This document shows positions 22,430-34,300 of a stretch of 64,000 nt of DNA, in pieces (position 1 is the stretch's first letter; every line of letters begins with the position of its first letter). The DNA is from Bagarius yarrelli. Taxonomy: Eukaryota; Chordata; Actinopteri; Siluriformes; Sisoridae. The DNA lies in contig VCAZ01000006.1 in the NCBI GenBank assembly GCA_005784505.1, forward strand, positions 10,052,724-10,116,723, in the 5' to 3' direction. A program made the translations under genes and the position numbers. The notes beneath the pieces were generated by a model. The model searched no databases, was not told the DNA's origin, and saw nothing but the letters and a program-made list of their open reading frames with translations.

Positions 22430-25050
22430 AGTGGAGAGTTTTTCTTCTTGTTACATGTTCCGATTTTATAGGGGTGACATTGGTTTGTTGCAAAATGTTA
22501 AAACGGTGAATGAAAAGCCGACAGATGACTTTCATAAAGTTGTAAAACGGTTTATTTATATCCACTGTTTTGCCAACATCCTGTTACAAATAATTAATGG
22601 CCCCTTTCTCATCTGAGCATGTATAAAAACCCGGAAACGAGGAACAGGTGCAACTAATCAACAGCAATACATGAGGGTTAATATCCAAGGAAACTATGAC
22701 CATATAAGATGGTAGACAGATGTTGTTGCAGAAGGTTGGGTCAAAAGGGACAGTATCAGTAAGAAGGCGGTTGCGTGTCAATTTCTTCTGAATTTTTGGG
22801 CTCTTCTTTATGGATGACAAAAGGGATTTTTTAGTGTTATTTTTACTAAGCTCTGCCATTTTCACTTCTGTGTAAACCAGCCAAAACTTCCTGAGAGTTA
22901 TGGTTAATGTAGCAAGCAGCATAAAAGATTTTGCTTTGTGTGTCAGATTCTCATATTTCCTGGATATCAGCTCTCTCTCACTTCTTGCCTGTGAGAGTGC
23001 TTCTTCAATGCATTTAATTTAATATAGGAGTTGAAGTTATTTGGCTATAGGTAGTATAGTTTAGTACCATTATATTACAGTAAAGTACAGTTTTACTTAA
23101 AATGTTAATTAGGTACAACTACTTATAAAAATAATTACTCAAGTAATAGTAAAAGTATTAAAGTCACTTCCCTAACAGTAATAATAATTATCGAATAATA
23201 GCACTAATCAAGTAGTGAGTCACCAGTTATTTTGCATCTGATTAAAAGAAAAAATAATAATAATAAGCGACTACATAAAATAAACATAAAAAGAAGTCAA
23301 TGTGTGAGATTTTATAGGAACTTCTGGTAAGGTTGAAATGCCCATCAATTTGCTATTATCATTAAACTTACCACACCATCTTTTCACATGTTGGAGCTGG
23401 AATTCTTGTATGCTGATATGTAAACTTGTACATAGAAGGCATCCCATTATGTAGCTGTATGTGAACTGAATGAATGTGAGGCCATGGGTGGGTTGTCCCC
23501 ACTGAAATGCTGGCTTCTTCTCCTTTTTTGGCCAATCATTTTTTTCTAAACTAAACACGCATTAAAAAACGATCGGCTTTCATGTGCAATCTCAATATAC
23601 GTAACATGATGATTAAGAATTACATTTCATAATTGACATTTGATAGTAACAGAGAAACATTATCGATTGTAGCAAAGAAAAAGTAAAATAGTAATAGTTG
23701 TGAAAACGCTAACACAACCCTAACCATAAGACATAATGTTCGTTGCCAATATTTTATGATAATGTGTTTTATTGCTATGATCCAAATTTATGTAAATTGA
23801 GGGCTATCTACAGTGTATACATGTATTTTTTCTGATTTAGCATGTATAGGATGTATGTGAGGACGGACCAAGCTATGTGATGCAAAGCACCAAGTCTTAT
23901 CTGTTGAATAGAACATGGAACCATTTAGGTAATGTCCCAAATTTCCATATTTGAACTTTGAGGAGAAGATGATTGCAACATTAAAAATACTCTAAATTAT
24001 TAATGCATACCATAAATGGCTTATAACGGTAACCTCATTCATATCCTGTGTCTATATACCACTTGGAAACTAAATAAAACGATTCGAACAAACATTTATT
24101 TAACACTTTTATATAAGAATATATTTCATTTTAGAGTAAATTATGTAGCAATATGGAAAATTTTATGGTATAGATCTACAGGCCAAAAAGGAGTACAATA
24201 AGGACAAACAGATAAAAAGATGTGTCATATGGGTTTGTTTAAATTTAGTCTTATGATTAATCCTGTAATAACCTCAACTTTTTATTAGATCTTGAAGTGT
24301 GGCTGTTAGAATCTTTCTATTCAGTCACAATAGTTTTAGTCCGTTTAGTCATAAATGTGGGGTGAGGAAACCTGGAGTTTACTTCAGTGTTCCAGTTTAA
24401 ACCCAAAAAGGTGATTCAGGGGCTGTTTGAGTTTAGGGGATTGGTGCACAGGGTTTGTGTCCTGCTGGAACAGTATTTGGGACTCTAAGCTCCAGTGAAA
24501 GAATACAACGACATTCTATACAATTGTTTGCTTCTAATTTTGTGGAAACATTTTGGAAAAGACACACTTGTGTATGTGTGCTGGTGTGGTGTAGTAACTG
24601 ATCTCTGGTTTGAATGATTCACAAAAGGTGCTTTTACTAAAATGAGAGAAGCTAAGGTTTATGGTTTAAGCCAGACCTATAGTTAATTCTATAAATATGT
24701 CTAGAGAATAAATGTTTTAGAAGCAGGTAAAAAAAAAGTTGAGCCAGTAATACCAGACATTTTTAAAGCGTATGAAATCTAATTTTAGTAAATGACATTT
24801 CACTTTGGCCCTGTGACTAATACAGACAGATGACAAGTGGAAAAGAGAATGTGTGACAGAAACTGGGAAGTAGAATTGATTCACACACCGCACATACAGC
24901 ACATACCGCATCCATCAACAAACATAGACCATAAGGCAAATTTAGGGAAAGGAAGCAGAAAAATGGCAAAGTCCCCTTCTGATTCTCCTCTGTTGAATTA
25001 TTGACAGTAATCATCCAGGCATTTAATGGACAGACTAGAGTGGAATTCAT
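22430..25050. other. Intergenic DNA upstream of arhgap22
   Basis: AT-rich sequence with no supported gene. A 112-codon minus-strand frame (22922-22584) has a lysine-rich start but no recognisable domain, no splice context and a low-complexity hydrophobic end; I do not call it. Confidence 0.5.
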
Positions 25051-25055
25051 TTGTG

Positions 25056-25081
25056 TGGTGGTGGTGGTGGTGGTGGTGGTA
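25056..25081. repeat. (GGT)n microsatellite
   Basis: Eight tandem GGT units about 300 bp upstream of the arhgap22 start codon. Confidence 0.9.
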
Positions 25082-25216
25082 GAGATAAATAATTCATCAT
25101 GGGTAAGGGCAAATCTTAGCGTGTGCAAGAGGTCCCTCTTCTCCAGCTGCCTCTGCATAATGAGAGTGGGAGGGGCTCAGAAAATGTGCAGCTCAGAGCA
25201 GTGGGCCAGTGGTACA

Positions 25217-25267
25217 CGAGAGAGAGAGAGACAGCCAGAGAAAGAAAGAGAGAGAGAGAGGAAGAGG
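25217..25267. repeat. arhgap22: (GA)n tract in the arhgap22 5' leader/promoter
   Basis: Interrupted GA repeat about 115-165 bp upstream of the arhgap22 ATG, probably in the promoter or 5' UTR. Open frames over it on both strands are a by-product of the simple sequence. Confidence 0.85.
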
Positions 25268-25381
25268 GATGCTGTCCAGAGCCAGTGGATGGGGTGCAAC
25301 AGGGCGAGGCAGTGTATGAAAATCTAGTGAAGATCCAAATATGTGGATGGGAGAGTACACTGCTGTCCAACGATGAGTACC

Positions 25382-28300
25382 ATGCTAAGCCCCAAGATGA
25401 GACAGACGAGGCGAGGTAAGCACTGCACTGCTTCTCTTGGTCCACTCACATCCAGTCAGCCTCTACACTTTGCACTGCCCTCTCTCAGCATCCTACTTAC
25501 ATTTCGTGTTTCGTGATGCACGTGTATGCCTCAGCCTAGTAATATTGCTCTGTTGCTTAGTAACCTAGTTTACATTTGGTTAGTATGAAACGACCTAAAT
25601 AATTTGCTGCTGCATGTCACCTGCCTCATTAAGTAAATGTATATTCATGCTTGTTATGAGCCGACGTGTCAAATTGGCATATAACAAAGATATTGTTATG
25701 ATCGTAGGATAAAGCGTGAATTTTTTTCCGACACCTTCGGATTACAACAATAAGCTGAAGTTATAATGTCTCCTAACATCTTCTATTATGGGAGGGTCCC
25801 TGGAGCTGGACGCTTAGTTCTGCTGTTGGTTTTGCGACAAAGTTTATAATAATTGTATTGCAGATTTTATTCTAGTTCTGTGGTACATTTGAAGTTTCAC
25901 GTTATAAATCAAGACAAACTAAATGTCAACGCAAGTTCCTTTAGGAACACTTTAACGTTCGCTTGCTGTCGATAGTGTTACTTGTAGAATGGCTAAATAC
26001 AGTTGGAAATCTTTTAAAATGGACCGAATACAGTGATTGTTTCAGTGTCTGTGTGCAGTGCATCACCCTGTGCTGGCCATTTGTCTCTTGAAAGCAGGTT
26101 AAAGGCGTGGTGCTCGTCTGTTTTAGCACTAATGCATTCTGGCTGTAAAAAGCTATTTGTGGATTGATCCTCTTCCTCTGTGCAACATAATACAGACGCA
26201 GGGGGCTGAACTACTCGGCTTTCACCCTTACCTTCACATATGGATATGTCACATTTGATAAGTGTATTAGTTTTATCTGTCTTGTTATATCAGATAAAAC
26301 AAGCGTGCTTTTCTCACATTGAGAAAACCTGTGACCACGTCTAATTTTTTGCTCTAGATTGATTCATTACAGTTAAAGCCTAGCCACTTAGCGATCAGCT
26401 GTCAGATCGCGCATGTGGGTATGTTTTTCTGATTATCGTCAGCATTTTCACACTACTATGTTATTATTAATAATTAAATGATTATAGTTATAGAATGATG
26501 ATAAACTCATGTTGTAATGGCAGACTGAATTTTTTTGGACACATGCTGCTAATGGAGTTGATGAGGCATGAAATTAATCAAGAAGTGAAGGGATAACCTT
26601 GTTTTTCTGATAAGTGGAAAGCCATATTTGCATTTCTATGACACACAAAAGCAGTGTTTATTTATTCATTCAGCCAATATCGTTCAGACGGTTTGATTAA
26701 GTGCTGTAAAACACATCTGGATGAGTGCCATCACAAATGGAGGAAGTTTCATCTACTGATGAATTAAAATGTGAAGCAATTCAGTTATTAGATTCAATGA
26801 CTAGATTGCCTATGTTGGGGGGTTATTGGACAAACGCTTTTGCCATTAACTATGTGCTGTTTGAAGTAGCCAGAAAGACATTTATGTACATGCCTGAGAT
26901 AAGATTTACTACTTGTCATGAACACTGGACCACCCTGTAAGATATTTACCCTTTCTGTTAGAAACCGTATGAGTCAGATGCATTTCCCAGCATGTCCATT
27001 CCCTGACAGGAATTGAGAGACATTTGATTTGATTTGCTTCGGCATTTTTGCCACTGTGGTCTTCCTGGACCTAGACTGAAGCATGTAATAATTCGGAAAT
27101 AGCCAGAATGTCAGAATATCATCTTTTGTTAGAAGCAAAGAAAGCCATTTATTATCGTGCTGTTTTCCGTGCCATGCTCAAGGTGTTCTTATAAAATGGT
27201 ACCAAGCCCATTTTTTACCACTTTGACAACTTTGTTTCCTCAGGTAGCCTATTTATATTTTATCTGATCATTAGAGGAAGAAATTAATTTCTCAATTAAT
27301 ATTTAACATTGAATATTCATTTAATATTAAGTAGTACAAAAAGAGAATAGTATGATGTCAGACACAAAATGAATTCCCAAAGTCCCAAGTCCTAAATTAA
27401 ATATTCATAATATATTCATGTCTCATCAGTCTTCCTTATTTTACAATACAGCAATGAGCAGACAAGGGAGTTAATAGAAGAAAGTATAATGCCGTTCAGC
27501 CTTTGCTTTGCAAACATTTATAAGCACTGGGTTTAATTTATTTTTAATTGTTCTTGCCTTTAAATTTCAACGATAAAAGTCTGTTAGTTTGTTACTGGTA
27601 GTTTAACGTGAATTATTTTATTATTTATAATATAATTCATAATTATTTATACAATTATTAATTGTTAGACAGAGCCCCCACCCAATCCTCTCAGGCTGAG
27701 TAGCCTACACTAACACTGATGAGGCTTCCATTACCCACAGTGATTTAATGACATTCTGGCAGTGCCTGCTATCCTCCTGCAGATAAATGGACGCAGGGAA
27801 TGTATTGTCCATTATGGCTGGAGACCACAAGATGCAATTGTGACTTTGCAAATATGATACATAAGACGACAGAAAGGCAAAAATGCATGGCTGGACCCCA
27901 AGAGTAGCAGAGCTCACGTTTTAATTAATGCTAAATCTGAAAGCTTTTTCATCTAATAGAAGTATTGATATCTTAGGCGTGTTACTTCCAGATGAGGGAG
28001 AAGAAATGCACAAGGATTTATTATTATAATTTGCCCCTAATCTGATCAGCTAAATGTGGTTATATTACACATGAAATACACACCAAACAGTTATAACATT
28101 AAACTCATATGCCTAAAATGGTGTAGGTCTGCATCATGCAATCAAAACAGCTTTGACCCTTCAAGACATGGACTTCACAAGATGTCTGAAGGTATCTGTG
28201 GTATCCGTCACCAAGATGTCAGCAAGAGATCCTTTAAGTCATCTGAGCTGTGTGTTGAGTCTTGTTTATCCAGCACTTGTCCAATGGAGGCCAAGTCATT

Positions 28301-31300
28301 TTGAATTTTTTGTTCCGGAACAATTTTTCAGTGTAGCAGGACTTATAAGCAGGATCAACCTGCTGAAAGAGACTGTATTTGCTTGAATGTTTGGTGGATA
28401 CCTAATCACTGCATATCAATAACAATCCACAAATCCTGTTATTTGTTCTGACTCTGTCTTCCAGCTGTCTCAATTTGGCCCTAAAGTCATCAAGATCATT
28501 ACACTTGTACACAAACTTTAGGAAATTATTGTTTGCTTGCTGCCTGAAATTTTTGGGGAGAAGAATTCAGTGTTATATACAGTACTTTACCTTTCAGGTT
28601 TAGTGGTATGTGATATTTTTATGCATATGTATACTAGTTTAATCAGTATGACACAATATTCTGACTGTTATACTTTATAGACATATTAATAAGAGTATCT
28701 TTTATTTCTATTAGTAACAGTTTGCAATATGAGAAATAAACAACATATACAAGTTCCTGAGTTTATTTATTTATTTAATTATCTGGTAATCCTTTTACGT
28801 TATGTGTGTGTTTTTGTGTGACTGCAGCCAGGTCTAAGAGCATGGTGATGGGGGAGCTGACCCAGGCATCGAGTCGGCCATCTTCCCCTAGCCTCCAGGA
28901 AAAAGCACTGAAGGCTGGCTGGCTAAAGAAGCAACGCAGCATCATGAAAAACTGGCAGCTGCGCTGGTTCGTGCTGAGAACTGATCAACTTTACTTCTTT
29001 AAAGATGAAGAGGAAACCAAGCCACAGGTTTCTCCAGAATTCTCCCGTTATTATTAACCCTTGACCAGGGTGCACAGGCAAATATTATTGTACTACACAC
29101 ACTATTTGACAAGATTATAAAAAAAAAACTACCTTAGTTCAGTATATTTATTCATAGTATTTTTGTAGTAATAAGTTTTTCGTTTCAAACAGTTGTCTAG
29201 AACAACTCTTGCTACAAAAGTATCACCTAAACTAGTAAGAGACCCAAATGTTTCAGCATGACAATGCCTCTGTGCACAAAACCTCTGAGCTCCAGAAAGA
29301 CATGTTGTGTTCTGGTTGGAGTGACAGAATTCGAGTGTTCTTCACAGAGCCCTGAACCTAACCCAACCTTTGAATAGAAAATCTGGACACAGCACACTCA
29401 AAAATAACAGAACAAAAGTTTATACAGGAGTAAGACTAAATCTGGACTAAGATATTCAAAAAACACAATATGGTCAAGTGTCCCAAACCTTTTGACAATA
29501 TAGTGTATGTATTCTTATTTAATTTATATAACTATCAACTGATTATATGATTTTGTTAATACATTTTTTAGTCAGAATGGTTTAGTGCGTGTATAATGTG
29601 ATCACAAAATCATAAATTAAAGTACTAATATTTTTATTATTATAAGATGTGAATTGAGTCAAATAATGTGAAAGACATAGAGGACAATATGCTTTTTTTC
29701 TACATCTTTCATCGGTTCTTTTCAGTTCAGAGGGTGAGGTAAGGGTTGGATTGAACGGGCTCTTAAAATTACAGCACACAAAGAACCTTCTTTATCTAAG
29801 CTGTTTTATCGGATCAATTATATAAAATGCGCTGTAAAAAAGTGGATGTTGGAGGCATGATCACATCTCACAGCACACCACACACACCACACTCTTCCCA
29901 ACACTCTAAACTTGGTGTGTCAATTTGATAATAGCCTAGGCATCTGCCCAAAAGCCTCATAGGCCACACACTTCTTAGCAGATGTGGAGCAGAAGACCTT
30001 TGAACTGAGGTTTTAAGGACGAATGTTGAGACAGAAAATCTCTTTATAAGATAATAATGGAGGGTGTGTAAAGATTTTTGAAAGTAATTAACCTTAATGA
30101 TCATTAACCAATTTAATTTTAACTAAAAAAAAGTGCCCAGCTCAGTTAAGTGAATGAACTGGTATTTCAGCTTTATATATGCATAACTGCTCATAGTTTA
30201 ACTTAGCTCTATTTCCAGTTTGGATTAGTAAGCAGTTTCTCTTGCAGTGTTTTATAAGAATGAAATAACTATGTGAGGCTTAAATCCTTAGAATGAGGTT
30301 TAGAGCTGGAGGTGCATAATTTATAATGGAAAGTGCTATAATTGTGCATGTCTCAGCAAATACAGCATAAAATAACACCTTGCATGGAACATAGTGAGCT
30401 CTTTCTTTGCATTTCATCGGGACTGTTATGTCATAGGTACATTGCCCTCTTAGTAATTACCAACAAAATTAATTTTCCATTTAAAATGTTATTACAGGGA
30501 GCTTATCTGTAATAATAGCTATTGATTCCATCAGCATTGAAATAGATAGTGTGTGTGTGTGTGTGTGTGTGTTTGTGTGTGCATTTTATCCGTGAACTGG
30601 CCTATATATCCCGTTTTCTTGGTTCTTTTCTCCAGGGCTGCATCCCATTACACGGCTGCCAGGTCAATGAGCTAAGTGCCAATCCTGATGAGCCTGGACG
30701 GCATCTTTTTGAGATAGTTCCAGGTGAGTTAAAGCGAAGAAATCTAGTTGCTTAAGTAATGTGTTTGAAGTGCTCGTGTGATCACCCTTAAGTTCACCTT
30801 TAATATAATCAAGAAAGAATTTGGGAGAACAAACTCCCAGGAAAGGCAGTGTACCGAAAAGCCTTGGAATATTGCATGATAGACTACTTCCTTATTAATG
30901 CTTTAGTCACTAGTCAGCACATGGTTGCTTTTAGCAAAAAGGCTACCTAGGGAATTCTTGTGAAAACTAAAGTCATTTGGAGCTGATTAGACTGCTTTGT
31001 ATTGGTTGCATATTACATGCCCTGTGCAGGACCTTCAATATTTCCTGGACTCAACATGCTGCAAAAGGGCTTGCAAAATGTTTTCATTCCTGTTAGCCCT
31101 TTGGGTAGACACGCCTTAGTTTATGGTAGCCTGAAATAAAAAAGAAAATTAAAAAAAATTATGTAAACTACTAGAAAGGAGACAAAACAACATTTATAAA
31201 CCTTTTTTGAATACATAAAAATCATATAAAATAATCAAATGCACAACAGATCCAGATCACCGCAAAACATGATTTCAAAACCCAGCATTGTAAAAGTGGC

Positions 31301-34300
31301 TCCGCAATGCAAAAAAACATAATTACCCAACTTTATTTGTGAGAGAATGCAAAAGCATTGAAATATGTTTTTCCTCCCTATGAGAGGGGAGGGGGTACAT
31401 TTTGTCACAATTTTGCAAGCTCTAACAACCGACCATCAGATATATGTGTTTTTTCTCCAAATTCTATGATATAAAGTTGGAAGCAAAAAGTTGTCTAGAA
31501 TGTCACATTTTATCAGTGGCTTGCAGTCAGGGCCAACAAGGCCTTCTCTGCTGGCCTAAACAATATTAGAAGCTGACCTTCATTTACAACCTTAATTATC
31601 ATATTTGTTTAATACAGTTATTAGTTTATGCAGTATTAATTTATTCCTACTGCTTCCAGTACGTGTATGTGGATGTTAAATATTTTGTCCAATAATTGAC
31701 TTGGTCTCGGACATACTTAAAATTCAGTTTTTAAAGCAGACTTTTCCAAGAAAGGCTAACTACCCCGAAGTTAGCCAAAGGTTTTTTTTATGTTTTTGTG
31801 ATATTATATTAAAATTAAGATTAATATTGACTTGGGGTTCTTGCTTTAATAAAATGGTTTTCACGCTCAATACGCGAAATGTCTCCGTCTCTGTAATGTC
31901 ATGGCATGTTATATTGAGTTTTTGTATAGTATTGGTAGTTGCTATAATTGCGATGTGATAGTGGTGGTATTGGTGGTACCAGTCAGTCAAGTCAACTAAA
32001 GGCCCAGGTACAAAATGCACCGCCCACCACTCCTTTACTCAAAGTAAACACTGTTCCAGCATGACTAAACCCATGAGTTCCAATAAGACATGACTGGAGC
32101 ATAAAACCTTAAGTGTTCTACACTAAGCCCTAACCTTAACCCCTTAAACACCTTTAGCATTAACACCAACAGACCTCCTTACTTGATTTTAGTGCCTAAT
32201 CTTACTAATACTCTTGTAGCTGAATAGAATGGGATGATTAAAATTACACAGGTTTGTGATGGTTAAGTGTATAGTATATTTTGTTCCTTACATAAATTAC
32301 TAGCTGAAATAAAAACGGAAGAAAAGCTCTAAAGTCATTGATTCCCAACCCTTCCCCCTGTTCTCTGCTCCAGCTACAGGTGCACACCAGTACTTTCCCA
32401 TGAAATCACATCTGCTGACATAGATTCTGTTTACGTCTCCTGGGAACCACCACACACTTTGATTAATCTGTTAAACACAATTTGTGCAATGTTATGAAAC
32501 CATTGCAGAAATCAGTCTGTATTATAGGTTTGCTCTCACTTCACTGTTTTAAGTGGGCTTGTCTTACTTTTGATAACCAACTAACCCTACTACAAAATAG
32601 TAATTTATCATCTTCAAAGTTTAAGGAAAAGTCACGATTAACTAAAAGTTAAACTCCAAAATCATTAACAAATGAATCATTTTAATACAGCCACTTCACT
32701 ATAAATAACTGCTATGTCATTACTCTGTCATTTGATCAGGTCTGAACTTGTCACCCTGCATTCAAATTATTTAGATTGCATAGTCACTTGCTTCACTGTG
32801 TTGGAACATGTAGTGCATAGCTGTTTATTGGGATACTTTTTTGCAGTGCCTAGCAACATGTGGATTGATGTAAGGTACTCCTCCTTTTTGTCGTAACTAG
32901 CTGATAAGGGGAATTCTTTCATTTACGGCAAGTAAATATAACAAGCTGGTGCTATATCCATCCAAATGCAGGGTTAAAACAGCTGCTGCTGAAGTGCACA
33001 TGTGGCCACACTTCTAACAATGTTCTTAGTTCAGGCCAAATTCCTAGGTTATCCATATGACCTTATATGCATATCAGGAAGTATGATGCACAAAATAAAA
33101 TGAGAATAACAGTCTGTGTACACTGAATGTAGAAAAACACTCCCCTGTTAAAATGTCAGGTTTTATGATGTGAATTACATAATTGATCAATTTTTTGTAA
33201 CAGTAAAAATTATAAACTGAACACCAAATACAAATAATATCTTTTAAGATCTTCTTGTTGAAAGGAAAAGAGAACAATGAGAGAACAGGACAATGTCAAG
33301 GCCATCTTCAACCAGTGGAGAAAACGGGGCACCCCAGTGATATTGTTGTACCAGCAGTAGGGCATTCTTCCAAATCTGACAAAAGAATTTGAAGAGATTG
33401 TTTAGGTAGGCTGCCAATTGATGTTCGGCAACAATGAAGAGCTGCAGGAACATCTGGCAAGTACTGGTCACTCCCTGCATGTGACAACAATCTCTTATAT
33501 TCTTAACATCTGTGCCGTGGATTAGGCTGGCGAGCCATTTCTCATGGGAAAAAAAACCTGTCCAAATCATCCAACCAAGAAGCAAAATGTGTGAAATATA
33601 AATATTTGATTATAATTATAAAATATATAACAAGACAGCTTATCATCTAAGGATCATCATGCAGAAAAACATGGTGGTGGCAGCAGCTGCTAGGATGCTG
33701 CTTTGCTTTACCTGAGAGTATAATTTTACTAATACAGGGGGAATCATGGGTAAATCCAAACACAGTCTGTTTAAGCACAAAACTTGCAGGTCTCAATAAA
33801 GAAATATTTTTTATTTCAGTGTTAAAATGACTTAAAAACACAAATGACCAAAAAAAAAAAGATGAATGCTTAGGCCAGTCGAAAATCTCAATCCGGTTAA
33901 TAATCTGTGGAATGAGTTGGAAAAAGGCTGTGCACAGTTTATATTATTTAATAGACTTGCAAGGACGAGTAGAAAAAACTGACCAACTTAAATTTACTCC
34001 ACTGTTGACTTTTACCCAAAACAATTGCAAGCAAATGAAGCTATTAAGTATTAATTAAAGCATATATATGTTTAGATTATACTATATTAGATTAGTTGCT
34101 TTATCATATGAATGGAAAACTGTATGTAAATTTTTTTTTATCCATTGTGTAATTAAACGAAATATGTGTTGACATGTTTTTTTATAAATCTTTGACATGA
34201 AACACAAAAGACTAATGAATCACGTCTAATTTAGATTATTAAGCCTTACATTTTTCCCCATAGAGGAAATAGCCAGTCACTGTGCTGTTGTATTGTGTGG

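Noticed and set aside
22584..22922. 112-codon minus-strand frame
   Set aside because: No recognisable domain, composition typical of AT-rich non-coding DNA, no supporting splice sites.
25116..25445. Overlapping 98- to 109-codon frames on both strands before and over arhgap22 exon 1
   Set aside because: Produced by the GA tract; only the ATG at 25382 gives the ARHGAP22 N-terminus with a correct splice phase.
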